Assembly (NCBI GenBank): GCA_947632005.1
Contig: CANRNU010000005.1
Span: 20,084-84,083, forward strand
Source of the DNA: an uncultured Oscillospiraceae bacterium
GTDB lineage: Bacteria > Bacillota > Clostridia > Oscillospirales > Oscillospiraceae
DNA: 64,000 nucleotides
Direction: 5' to 3'
Shown here: positions 40,258-48,980 of the stretch, one piece after another
Layout of the letters: every line of letters starts with the position of its first letter
How positions within the stretch are numbered: position 1 is the stretch's first letter
Notes under the pieces: model-generated
Databases searched by the model: none
What the model was told of the DNA's origin: nothing
What the model saw: only the letters and a program-made list of their open reading frames with translations
Position numbers and translations under genes: made by a program

Positions 40258-40536
40258 TTACCTAGCCCTCACGCCAGGGTACTCCACGTCCACGGCTACA
40301 CCGAACATATCCTCCACCTCGCCGGCCAGGACAATCTCCGCCGCCAAGCCAGGGTTTGTCTCCAGCTGCTCTGTCATATACCGGGCCGCCTCCTCATGCC
40401 GGGTGCCCGTGATGACATATATGCCATCCTTCGCGCCTATCCGGCGCAGGGGCAGGCGCGTCACCTGGTCCGGCCTGGCCTCCGCCCGCAGCGCGTCCCG
40501 CCACACCTCGCGATAGCTTCTCAATATGATGCTCAT
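40258..40536 (-). CDS. Hypothetical protein
   Basis: 92-aa ORF in operon orientation. Confidence 0.45.
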   Translation of the reverse strand: MSIILRSYREVWRDALRAEARPDQVTRLPLRRIGAKDGIYVITGTRHEEAARYMTEQLETNPGLAAEIVLAGEVEDMFGVAVDVEYPGVRAR

Positions 40537-40599
40537 ATATAGTTCTCCTTTTCATTTTACCGCAAAGCCGCTTATCCGGCAATGCCAAGTTGGCTGTCG

Positions 40600-40791
40600 T
40601 CAGTCCTCATCGTCCCACAAAAAGTCATAGAACATCATCTCACCGATGCTGAAGGGGCGGTCCTGCTCGGCCTTTTTCATCTTTCTGTACGTCTCGCCGT
40701 CCACCGTGATGGTACGTTCCTCAAAGACCTTTTTCTTCCCGAACAGGCCGTATTTCTCCACCTGGACCGGCGCTCTGACTTTGTGATTCAT
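40600..40791 (-). CDS. Hypothetical small protein
   Basis: MNHKVRAPVQVEKYGLFGKKKVFEERTITVDGETYRKMKKAEQDRPFSIGEMMFYDFLWDDED. Confidence 0.45.
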   Translation of the reverse strand: MNHKVRAPVQVEKYGLFGKKKVFEERTITVDGETYRKMKKAEQDRPFSIGEMMFYDFLWDDED

Positions 40792-40870
40792 AAAAACACC
40801 TCCCGGTATCCCCATCCTACGCGCATCGCTGTCCCATAAACTGGTCAGCAGTGAAATTGGGATGTGCGCG

Positions 40871-40899
40871 TTGACAACTCTTCGCTTTTGTGGCAGAAT
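40871..40899 (+). promoter_or_regulatory. SigmaA-type promoter ahead of S-box-like leader
   Basis: TTGACA-17 bp-CAGAAT. Confidence 0.65.
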
Positions 40900-40904
40900 A
40901 ACAG

Positions 40905-40991
40905 CGACCTATAAAGAGTGCGCGAGGGACAAGCCCTGTGACCGCACAGCAACCTGCCGCCGGCAAGGTGCTAAAGCTTGATCGATAGGGC
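40905..40991 (+). ncRNA. S-box/SAM-I-clan riboswitch aptamer (P4 apparently reduced or absent)
   Basis: CCTAT-AAAGAG-[GTGCG]-CGAGGGACAAGCCCTGTGAC-[CGCAC]-AGCAACCT-GCCGCCGGC-AAGGTGCTAAAGC...ATAGG: P1, kink-turn P2 and P3 all form; near S-box consensus. Confidence 0.75.
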
Positions 40992-41006
40992 AGGATAACG
41001 GCAACA

Positions 41007-41035
41007 GCCCCATCGAGACGATGGGGCTGCTTTTT
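41007..41035 (+). terminator. Riboswitch expression-platform terminator
   Basis: GCCCCATCG-aga-CGATGGGGC then TTTTT; 5' arm is 8/9 complementary to CGATAGGGC (40983-40991), which includes the P1 3' strand. Confidence 0.8.
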
Positions 41036-41073
41036 CGCTCTTTATGGGATCTTATCTGTAAGGAGCCTGTATC

Positions 41074-41445
41074 ATGGAAAACACGACTGATCAAACCACC
41101 ACCCCGAAGAAGCAGTACATAAGCGAAGGGCGGGTGCACGCCTTTCTCATCTGCGACCACTCTCTCACCGACAACAGCGCAGAGTTCTATGACTGGCTGG
41201 ATGACGAAGGCTTCACCTTCGGCGGCCGCAAGGGCAATTATGGGGTCTGTCCCTGGTGCTATGCGGACATCACGCGAAAACTCTATGCTTTTGGGATGCC
41301 GGGCGTTCAGGTCGTCCCGGCCATCGGCGGCCACGCCATCACCGTCGATGAATTTAAGACGATCTACGCCATCTACAAGAAGTATGAGGGTAAGGAGATC
41401 TTCACCTTCCACACCAGTCGGTTTGATTATGACGCATCGGATTGA
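41074..41445 (+). CDS. Unknown 123-aa protein with CPWC motif, riboswitch-controlled
   Basis: AAGGAG RBS; MENTTDQTTTPKKQYISEGRVHAFLICDHSLTDNSAEFYDWLDDEGFTFGGRKGNYGVCPWCYADI. Confidence 0.75.
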   Translation: MENTTDQTTTPKKQYISEGRVHAFLICDHSLTDNSAEFYDWLDDEGFTFGGRKGNYGVCPWCYADITRKLYAFGMPGVQVVPAIGGHAITVDEFKTIYAIYKKYEGKEIFTFHTSRFDYDASD

Positions 41446-41523
41446 CAAACCGACGCCTCTGTGACACGATGATATGAAAAGATCCGCGCGGGATAACGCG
41501 GAAAGCACATAAGGAGGAGCAAA

Positions 41524-42480
41524 ATGATACGCTGTAATTTTAGTAAAGTACGCGAACGGGACATGGATCTGCTTTTTATTCAGGCGTTCATGTCAGACCC
41601 TGGTTTTGCAGAACTCGTGGTCAGTGAAACGAAGTTTTCATACCGCCCATTCTCCATTGTAAAGGCCGAACTTTCTCAATCCATCGGTGACCTTGGCGAG
41701 ACTGACATCATCTTTGTCATAGAAGCATGCGGCGTGCGTCATGGGCTTCTCATCGAGGACAAGGTCGATGCGCCGGCTATGCCGGATCAGTATGAGAGAT
41801 ACATAAAGCGCGGGGCGTGGGGTATAAACCATGGCGAGTTTGCAGATTTCTCCGTGTTCATCTTCAGCCCGGAAAAGTACCACGAATTGAATGAAGAGGC
41901 CCAGAAATACGATCATTTCATTTCATACGAGCGGTTCCTGAAGTATTTTGGCGGGAAGGACGACACAATCAGCATCATGAGAAGCCAGCAGCTTGCCCAA
42001 GCCATTAAAAAGGCGAAAAGGCCCCCGACTGCCGACCTGGATCAAGCAGCAAACGCCTTTTTTGTGAGATACAAAGAATACCAGAAGAGATATTTCCCCT
42101 CCCTGAACTGCACCACAAAGGAAACGTCGAACGGCTGGTGGCCGCACTATCCGACCCGGTTGGGAAACGTGTATCTGTACCACAAGATGCAGGAGGGATA
42201 TGTCGATCTGACATTCTCCAATGCGGCACGGGAACTGCCTGCCGTTGAGAAGTTGGCCGAGTGGCTGGAGGACCACGGCATATCCGGCGCCAAGGCAGTA
42301 AAAACCGGCATGGCAGGCGCAGTACGGATCGTCGTCCCAAAGCTGCATGTGCAGGAGCCGTTTGAGAATGCGAGCGAAGAGGATCTGCGGGCTTGCTTTT
42401 CCGCCATTCAATCTCTGGTGGAATTTGCGAACATCGCGGAGCTTGCAAGCTCAATCAGCGCACTGAAAAGGAACAAGTAA
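41524..42480 (+). CDS. PD-(D/E)XK-superfamily nuclease
   Basis: GDLGETDIIFVIEACGVRHGLLIEDKVDAPAMPDQYERYIKRG (D...ExK). Confidence 0.75.
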   Translation: MIRCNFSKVRERDMDLLFIQAFMSDPGFAELVVSETKFSYRPFSIVKAELSQSIGDLGETDIIFVIEACGVRHGLLIEDKVDAPAMPDQYERYIKRGAWGINHGEFADFSVFIFSPEKYHELNEEAQKYDHFISYERFLKYFGGKDDTISIMRSQQLAQAIKKAKRPPTADLDQAANAFFVRYKEYQKRYFPSLNCTTKETSNGWWPHYPTRLGNVYLYHKMQEGYVDLTFSNAARELPAVEKLAEWLEDHGISGAKAVKTGMAGAVRIVVPKLHVQEPFENASEEDLRACFSAIQSLVEFANIAELASSISALKRNK

Positions 42481-42750
42481 CCAAAGGACAAAACCAGCCA
42501 CGCAGGTGCAGTATATTGTGACTCGGACATACTTGGTCTTAAAGGCGAAATAGGTTTGATTTCTTTCTGGGGGCTTATCGCCAACAGCCTCATTCAGTGA
42601 CCAATACCGAACTTGTTTTACCATTAGTGGCGAAGGAACGCACTCTTTCATCTCAGTTAAATTTTGTGCCTTGTGTTCATATTGTTCCCTTGTAACAATA
42701 TAAACCATCTGTAAAAAGATAGATAGATTGGCTCAAATCTGCTTTGAACG

Positions 42751-42794
42751 ATAAAGAGGGCACGCAGGGCTTATGACCTGCGTGCCCTCTTTAT
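42751..42794. terminator. 18-bp perfect inverted repeat, bidirectional terminator
   Basis: ATAAAGAGGGCACGCAGG / CCTGCGTGCCCTCTTTAT. Confidence 0.8.
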
Positions 42795-42845
42795 GCCCTG
42801 ATTTCTAACAAAGCCATTATAGGATGATTGTGGCGGTGTTCCTCC

Positions 42846-43175
42846 CTATGCTTCTTCGTTCCACACGTCCTTGGCCAGGCGGAACACCGCCCACGCCTTG
42901 GGCCAGCCCACATAAAATCCCACATGGGTCACGATGGCGGCTATCTCCCCGCGGGTAACGCCGTGGGCCTTGGCGTTCTCCAGGTGGTAGATGAGAGACG
43001 AATCCGTGATGCCCGAGCTCATCAGGGCCACCACAGTAATGACGCACCGGGTCTTCAGGTCGATGTCCTGGTTGTTCCAGTTCTCCCCGAAGAGAACGTC
43101 GTCGTTGAAGTGGGCAAAATCCGGCGCGAAATCGCCAAGCTGGTCCCTGCCCGCGGTCTGTGTGATCTTCTCCAT
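42846..43175 (-). CDS. Carboxymuconolactone decarboxylase-family protein
   Basis: DIDLKTRCVITVVALMSSGITDSSLIYHLENAKAHGVTRGEIAAIVTHVGFYVGWPKA. Confidence 0.85.
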   Translation of the reverse strand: MEKITQTAGRDQLGDFAPDFAHFNDDVLFGENWNNQDIDLKTRCVITVVALMSSGITDSSLIYHLENAKAHGVTRGEIAAIVTHVGFYVGWPKAWAVFRLAKDVWNEEA

Positions 43176-43189
43176 GATGATCCCTCCTG

Positions 43190-44281
43190 TCATGCAAAAT
43201 ACTTTTCGATCTCGCGCATCCGGGCCGACTGCTCCACATGGAAGGGGCAGCGGCTGTCGCAGTGGCCGCAGCCCACGCAGTCCGCGGCGGTCCTGGTGAG
43301 CGTGTGATAGTGCTCCGTCGCCAGTGGGTCCCCCGCTTTGGCCAAGTCGTAATACTTGTTGATGAGGCCCACATTCAGGCCCGCCGGGCAGGGCGCGCAG
43401 TGGTTGCAGTACACGCACCGGCCTTTGGACTCCTTCGGGGTGAGGTTGGCAATGACGGAATAATCTCGCTCTTCGTCGGATGCGTCAAAATACGCGAGAT
43501 TCCGCTTCAGCTCCTCCACATTGGCCGCCCCGGGCAGCACCGTGAGTACGCCGGGCTTATCCAGGGCGTACTGAATGCACTGGGCTGGCGTCAGGGCCCG
43601 CTTGAAGGGGGACTGCTTCCCGTCCAGGAGTTGCCCCGCGTTAAAGGGCTTCATCACCGCGATGCCCACGTCCTCCGCCTCGCACCGCCGGTACAGCGCC
43701 TGCCGCTCCCCGTCAGAGCCGATGGCGTATTCGCCCTGGCCGTAGTCGTACATGGGGTTGATGGAGAACATGAGCATGTCCACGATGCCCTTGTCCAGCA
43801 CATGGTGGACCGTGTCCGGGTTGTGGGAGGACAGGCCGATGTGCCGCACCACGCCCTGGGCCTTCATATCAAGCACATATTGCAGCGCCCCACTCTTTTC
43901 GTATGCCTCCACATCGGTCCGCTCGTCCAGACAGTGGATGAAGCCGAAGTCGATGGTGTCTGTTTTCAGATTGTCCAGCTGCCAGCCGATGGAGCGCTTG
44001 ATTGCCTCCAGGTCGGTGGTCCATCCGTACTCCCCGGTGGTGTAGTTGGCACCGAAGTGGATCTGTAAGTACACGTTTTTGCGGCAGTCGGCCAAGGCCT
44101 TCCCGTAGGCCGGGAAGCAGGAGGCGTGGCCCGCCGCCAGGTCGAAGTAGTTGACGCCCAGCTGGACCGCCGTGCGCACCGTCTCAATGATGTCCTTCTC
44201 CTTCTGCTGGCCCACCACCGCCGAACCCATGCCGATGATGCCGATCTGTTCCCCGCCGTGGGGCAGTGTGCGATATTGCAT
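43190..44281 (-). CDS. Aldo/keto reductase with C-terminal Fe-S cluster domain
   Basis: GVNYFDLAAGHAS...; CVYCNHCAPCP and CVGCGHCDSRCPF. Confidence 0.9.
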   Translation of the reverse strand: MQYRTLPHGGEQIGIIGMGSAVVGQQKEKDIIETVRTAVQLGVNYFDLAAGHASCFPAYGKALADCRKNVYLQIHFGANYTTGEYGWTTDLEAIKRSIGWQLDNLKTDTIDFGFIHCLDERTDVEAYEKSGALQYVLDMKAQGVVRHIGLSSHNPDTVHHVLDKGIVDMLMFSINPMYDYGQGEYAIGSDGERQALYRRCEAEDVGIAVMKPFNAGQLLDGKQSPFKRALTPAQCIQYALDKPGVLTVLPGAANVEELKRNLAYFDASDEERDYSVIANLTPKESKGRCVYCNHCAPCPAGLNVGLINKYYDLAKAGDPLATEHYHTLTRTAADCVGCGHCDSRCPFHVEQSARMREIEKYFA

Positions 44282-44310
44282 AAGCGCCTCCTTCTATTAT
44301 TCTCTCCGTA

Positions 44311-45126
44311 TCAATTCCCCCAGAATATGGGATACTTCCGCATCTGTTCAAAGAGACACTGCCGGACCCGCTCCAGCATAGCCCCGTCATATATTTCGGA
44401 CAGGTCCGCCAGCGCGTCCTCCACATTCTGCCGAGTAAAGCTGCACTTTAGCTGTGGCCCATAGAGTGCCTCTGCCGCGGCCATTTGCTCGTCGAAGCTC
44501 TCGTCAAAGGGCTTGGCCTTCACCCTGGAAATGCACTCATACACATCCGCTTCCATTGGGTAATCGTGTGTATCAGACAGCAGCGACAAGCCGTTGTCAA
44601 ATGCCGGGCACAGGCGAAAAGCACCTGTTGACTCATTCCGGATGACCGCCAGGTTATTGGTATGCCGATCCTCGTTGAGAAACAGCGCGTCCATCTCAGT
44701 CAGCATCGTGATGTACTCCCCCACGCCTGCCAAACCCGTGACCGACTGGACGAAGTCCACTGTGTAGGCGATCCGCTCCGCCGGCCCGTCCATGCCCGCC
44801 ATAGTCTGTGCCAAGCCCCGGCCCTTAAAGGCACGGTGCAGCCGCTCAAAGGGCACCAGCATTTCGTCCGCCGCCCGGAAATTTCCGCTTTCGCAGCCCG
44901 GCACAGTCCTGCTGTCACAGACGATATTCACCGGCTCATAGCGGACAAAGGCACCAATGTTGGACTCCTCCAGCAACCGGGATACAAGCACCTCACTCAG
45001 CGCCTCATACCCCATGTGATCCGCCTTGTACCACCTTCCCCGGAACTGCCACTTTGGTTGATCGCCTTTGGAGGTATGTCCGGTCAACGGCTCCCGTCGT
45101 GCTCCGCTCAGGTCAATGCTTTTCAT
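44311..45126 (-). CDS. HipA-like/CtkA-like Ser/Thr kinase (putative TA toxin)
   Basis: GHTSKGDQPKWQFRGRWYKAD; FLNEDRHTNNLAVIRN; CPAFDNGLSLL. Confidence 0.75.
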   Translation of the reverse strand: MKSIDLSGARREPLTGHTSKGDQPKWQFRGRWYKADHMGYEALSEVLVSRLLEESNIGAFVRYEPVNIVCDSRTVPGCESGNFRAADEMLVPFERLHRAFKGRGLAQTMAGMDGPAERIAYTVDFVQSVTGLAGVGEYITMLTEMDALFLNEDRHTNNLAVIRNESTGAFRLCPAFDNGLSLLSDTHDYPMEADVYECISRVKAKPFDESFDEQMAAAEALYGPQLKCSFTRQNVEDALADLSEIYDGAMLERVRQCLFEQMRKYPIFWGN

Positions 45127-45712
45127 GGTCCAACTCCCGCTCAAAATACCGAAACCTCAGCCACATATCATCGTCCGCTGTGCGTCCGTGAGTCTTTTCT
45201 GCGATCTGCAGCGGGTCATATACATCCAGCCCCAGCTGGCGCAGCAACACCTTCACGTCTCCCCTGCTCTCGGGGAAGCACCTCTCCCGGAGGAATACGT
45301 CCAGGTCTTCCCACGTGGGCGACTGGTTTACACCGAACGCCCGGTGCAGCACATCGTCCGTCTTGTTCCGCACCGTCAGCCTCTGCCGCATAAAATCCAC
45401 ATCGATCACCGAGCAGGGCCGCTGCCGCCACATATAAGTCATGCGCAGAGTGACGCCCTCTGCCGGCGCGGGCTCAGCCAGGTACCGCCCCACGATCTGC
45501 CGGGAGGTACCAAACTGTGCCGCTATCTCATCCATGGTCATTCCTCCATCCCGCAGGACTTCCATCCGTTGGACATCTTCCCCGCTGAACCTCCGTTTTC
45601 GCCCGGCGCCTCTCGGATTTTTCCTATTGACCGTCTCCGCCAGCTTCTTCAGCTGCTGCACATCATCTGTCCCAAAGATCTCCCGACAGAGCTTCCTGTA
45701 ATCTGTTTTCAT
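45113..45712 (-). CDS. HTH protein with C-terminal HipS-like region; partner of HipA-like kinase
   Basis: RRFSGEDVQRMEVLRDGGMTMDEIAAQFGTSRQIVGRYL; FLRERCFPESRGDVKVLLRQLGLDVYDPLQIAEKTHGR; overlaps kinase gene. Confidence 0.6.
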   Translation of the reverse strand: MKTDYRKLCREIFGTDDVQQLKKLAETVNRKNPRGAGRKRRFSGEDVQRMEVLRDGGMTMDEIAAQFGTSRQIVGRYLAEPAPAEGVTLRMTYMWRQRPCSVIDVDFMRQRLTVRNKTDDVLHRAFGVNQSPTWEDLDVFLRERCFPESRGDVKVLLRQLGLDVYDPLQIAEKTHGRTADDDMWLRFRYFERELDHEKH

Positions 45713-45902
45713 ACCCTCACCGTCACTATTATATGCAACTATTTTAATTTAATTGCATTATATATCTATCCTCATCACTTGTCAAGCGTTACACTTCTGT
45801 AACAGGGCAAACTGTTACTTGATTTTAGTGAGATAAGAAACGCCATCCGATCAAAAGCATCGGATGGCGCTTCCCCGGTATGGTACTTATTCGACGCCGC
45901 TG

Positions 45903-47057
45903 CTAACCATGCTCATTGAAGTAATCCTCGGCGTCCTCGTAGTCGTAGAAGTCGTCGTAGTGGTAATAGTAAAACTCTTCCGGGTCGGAATAGTCTTGCA
46001 CGTCGTAGGGGTCGGACCGGGTGGTCGTGGTCTTTTTCGACGTAGAGCTCGTGGTGCTTTTAGTGGTCGTGGCAGCCTTCTTCGTCGTAGTCGTAGTGCT
46101 TTTCGAGGAAGAGGATGAAGTATAGGATTTAGAACTCCAGGTCGAGGATGTGGACGGCTTTTTCGTGGGGGCGGGGTAAACGTCCTTGCCGTCTACCCGC
46201 AGAGTGGGTGCATTCCAAGGAGAGATATCATACTTTTTGCCGTCGCTGTGGACCGTCGGCATCGTAATACTGGTTTTGTTCACACGCCCGATCTCCAGAT
46301 CGTTGAGCGCTTTCACCAGCGCATACTGGTCCCGGAGGGTGAGCCCGGAAAGGCCGCTCACCGTGATGTCGGGATAGTAAAGCAAAAGGGATTCGTCCTC
46401 TGACACGGAAAAAGTCACCTTCACAACATCCAGACCATACGCAAGACACACGGCTTTTACTTCGTCTACATAGGCTTGTCGGACGGCATTGGTTTGCCGG
46501 TATTTACGGACCCCTAAGAATAGGATCAGCAGGAGGCATAACACCAGGGCCACGCAGATGCCAATCGCTGTGCGGGGCTCAATGCCCTGGGATCGGTAGA
46601 CCTGCTCTGGTGGGGGCGGGGCGGGCGACTTTGCCGGTTTGGCGCTGTTTTGCGGACGGACCTTCACTGGCACGGTTTTGGGCGGTGGGTAGGCACCACT
46701 TTCATAAATACTGTGCGGCGGGATACAGTCCTCTACGCTAAACTCGTCCTCGCCGCGGGCTTTGAGATCAGCGAGGGCCGCGTTGTATTCTTCCTCGGTC
46801 TCGTAGTCCTCCGGGCTCAGTTTGAAGCTGAACTCTGCGGTGGCCCGCCACTCATGCTTTGCCTCATCCAGCGCCTTTTCGTAGTTCTCCCGGAACTCAT
46901 AGTCACGGGGGTCCAGGCCATATTCGGCTCCATCTTCGACTTCTTTGCGCCAGCTGTGGGCCAGGTCGTCATACATCCAGTCAGAGAAGAACTTGTCCGA
47001 TTCACTTATCTTCCCGTCGCCGTCAAAGTCGTCGTACCAGAAATCATCAAAGGACAT
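45903..47057 (-). CDS. EF-hand / single-TM protein with Ser/Thr/Lys-rich and Tyr/Asp-rich tail
   Basis: N-terminal DFDGDGKISESD; TM AIGICVALVLCLLLILFLGV; tail TTTTTKKAATTTKSTTSSTSKK...EEFYYYHYDDFYDYEDAEDYF. Confidence 0.6.
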   Translation of the reverse strand: MSFDDFWYDDFDGDGKISESDKFFSDWMYDDLAHSWRKEVEDGAEYGLDPRDYEFRENYEKALDEAKHEWRATAEFSFKLSPEDYETEEEYNAALADLKARGEDEFSVEDCIPPHSIYESGAYPPPKTVPVKVRPQNSAKPAKSPAPPPPEQVYRSQGIEPRTAIGICVALVLCLLLILFLGVRKYRQTNAVRQAYVDEVKAVCLAYGLDVVKVTFSVSEDESLLLYYPDITVSGLSGLTLRDQYALVKALNDLEIGRVNKTSITMPTVHSDGKKYDISPWNAPTLRVDGKDVYPAPTKKPSTSSTWSSKSYTSSSSSKSTTTTTKKAATTTKSTTSSTSKKTTTTRSDPYDVQDYSDPEEFYYYHYDDFYDYEDAEDYFNEHG

Positions 47058-47396
47058 AAGGATGCCTCCAGAAGGAGATCTTGGTTAATTTAAGCATGTC
47101 ACCAATTCATTATATTCTAAAATCCTCGTTATGTATAGCCCAAATAGAGGTACGTGCTGTAACCTATGTATTGTTTTCAAAATTGATTCGCTTACGGCAA
47201 CAGCGAACCTGGATTGCTATGTCAAAATGCCGGCAGCGGCGATAGCGGGTGTGATTCCAATACTCCCTTGTGAGTAATAGCTGTGCGTGGTATAATGTCA
47301 AATATTGATAGAATTGTGGTTTTTAAGTAAATGATCTAAACACCCATGAAGTATCTGTCAGATGATGATCAAACCGGCCATATAGGGGGGGAGCAC

Positions 47397-48980
47397 GTGG
47401 CGTCGCTAACGCATGTCTGCATGTGGTCAGACAACAGTTGGAAGCCAATTACAGCCGAACAAGCTGCAAGACTGCATCCAGGCGGGACAGTATCTGCACA
47501 TAGTGGTCTGTTTATGTGTGACCTCTGTGGTCAATATGTCACTCTTACTGACGGTGATATCAGAATACGGTATTTCAAGCACAGTGCCTCCGAAAAAAGT
47601 AAGGATTGTCCTGAACGTACATTTGGTGCTGGGTATTCAATCTCTTATAACCCCAGGGAACATGCTTTGCCGATCCGTATTACGGATGTATCCTCAACTT
47701 CGTTCAGATTTGAAGTTGGCCTAATTCGTGCTCCAGTAGCTTTCCTCAGCAAAGGTTTTCGCATAGAAATCAAGCCAAAGGGAGTTCCTGGCATATCATA
47801 TGTGTTTAATAGAGAGCGACTGAATTGCGACCACATTACATATCTTCCTATCGGAGAAAGGCCATTTGAAAAATACACTCTCAGTTTTCAGGGTGGAGAC
47901 GGCATATTAAGCGAGTTTTGGCCAGCAGAAATCAATGGTATTGATCCAGATGGGACGTTATTTGAAACGGCTTCGGGCAAGAAGCTTACATACGATGCCG
48001 ATGTCGAGATCGGGAAGGAATACTATCTGTTAAAGCGAGGCCGTATCTGTAAGAGTTCATGTGGCAGTGTGCAAATACGACAAATCACTCAAAAACTCTT
48101 TGGTTGGAATATGTGGTCCCTTTATGTTGTTTCCGTATCTGCATTTGATGAGGATGCCGCACGTTTCTATCTCGACCTTCATTGCCGCTTAACAGATCAT
48201 CCCGTTTCACTACAACCAGTGTGGCCGCTATATGTGGAAGGCAATTATATAATAAAGCATAATCACAACAAGATGTTTATTCTTGTTGATGGCAATATAG
48301 CCGCAGTCAAGACTTTTCCCACTGCGACAGTACATGTACTAAATGACAGAACAGCCAGAGAAAAATTATATGAAGTGTTCTGCTCCGGCAGACAGCAGTT
48401 AATATCCGCAGGCCGCACTCACACCCTGCAATATACTTACTTTTGGAAAGAACCCCTTAATCAAGAGGGGTCACTTCCAACCATTTCAGTAACCGATACT
48501 GCCGGTATCGAGATGGCTCCTGGCGAAGCCACTTCTCTACCGCCCAAAAGAATTCTGTGCTTTAAATCAACCTATGATAGCACGATTATTATTTCCAATA
48601 ATGATCATGTTATAGACAAGCGAACAGTTCCTGCAGACAAATATATTGAGTTGGGCGACCTATCTTTCGGTTTTAGTGTGCAAGTTATTATTGGTCTTGA
48701 TGCTATATGGCAAATTAGATTTAAGAAACACCAGTTAGATGTTGCGGATGACGAAGATGAGCTATTAAAGCAATTAACAAATGTGTCAGGAATATACATT
48801 CCCGTCCCACATTCCATACGAAACATATTGGCAAGGATGAAACGCTATCCTAAAATATGCCAATGGATCAGAAAATGTATAAATAATGGCACTATCAATG
48901 AGCAATCATATCGCAGGTTGCAAAATGCCTACCGTCGCATGAACACAAAAGATAAGGAGATACATTATGAATTACATTGA
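47397..48980 (+). CDS. Unknown protein, first gene of four-gene helicase operon; N-terminal CxxC (CoiA-like) patch
   Basis: GTG 47397 behind GGGGGGAG (ORF opens at 47346); LFMCDLCGQYVTLTDGDIRIRYFKHSASEKSKDCPERTF. Confidence 0.65.
   Translation: MASLTHVCMWSDNSWKPITAEQAARLHPGGTVSAHSGLFMCDLCGQYVTLTDGDIRIRYFKHSASEKSKDCPERTFGAGYSISYNPREHALPIRITDVSSTSFRFEVGLIRAPVAFLSKGFRIEIKPKGVPGISYVFNRERLNCDHITYLPIGERPFEKYTLSFQGGDGILSEFWPAEINGIDPDGTLFETASGKKLTYDADVEIGKEYYLLKRGRICKSSCGSVQIRQITQKLFGWNMWSLYVVSVSAFDEDAARFYLDLHCRLTDHPVSLQPVWPLYVEGNYIIKHNHNKMFILVDGNIAAVKTFPTATVHVLNDRTAREKLYEVFCSGRQQLISAGRTHTLQYTYFWKEPLNQEGSLPTISVTDTAGIEMAPGEATSLPPKRILCFKSTYDSTIIISNNDHVIDKRTVPADKYIELGDLSFGFSVQVIIGLDAIWQIRFKKHQLDVADDEDELLKQLTNVSGIYIPVPHSIRNILARMKRYPKICQWIRKCINNGTINEQSYRRLQNAYRRMNTKDKEIHYELH

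Noticed and set aside
40905-40991. Cobalamin or other riboswitch class for this leader
   Set aside because: No B12-box-like sequence; P2 kink-turn and AGCAACC/AAGGTGCTAA match the S-box pattern much better.
42408-42708. Small minus-strand ORFs (61 and 85 aa) after the PD-(D/E)XK gene
   Set aside because: No RBS or family support; the 85-aa ORF (42451-42708) could be real but evidence is too thin.
42846-44281. Right end of the element before the carboxymuconolactone decarboxylase/AKR genes
   Set aside because: No spoVT 3' half or att-like repeat seen; more element-type genes follow, so these look like cargo.
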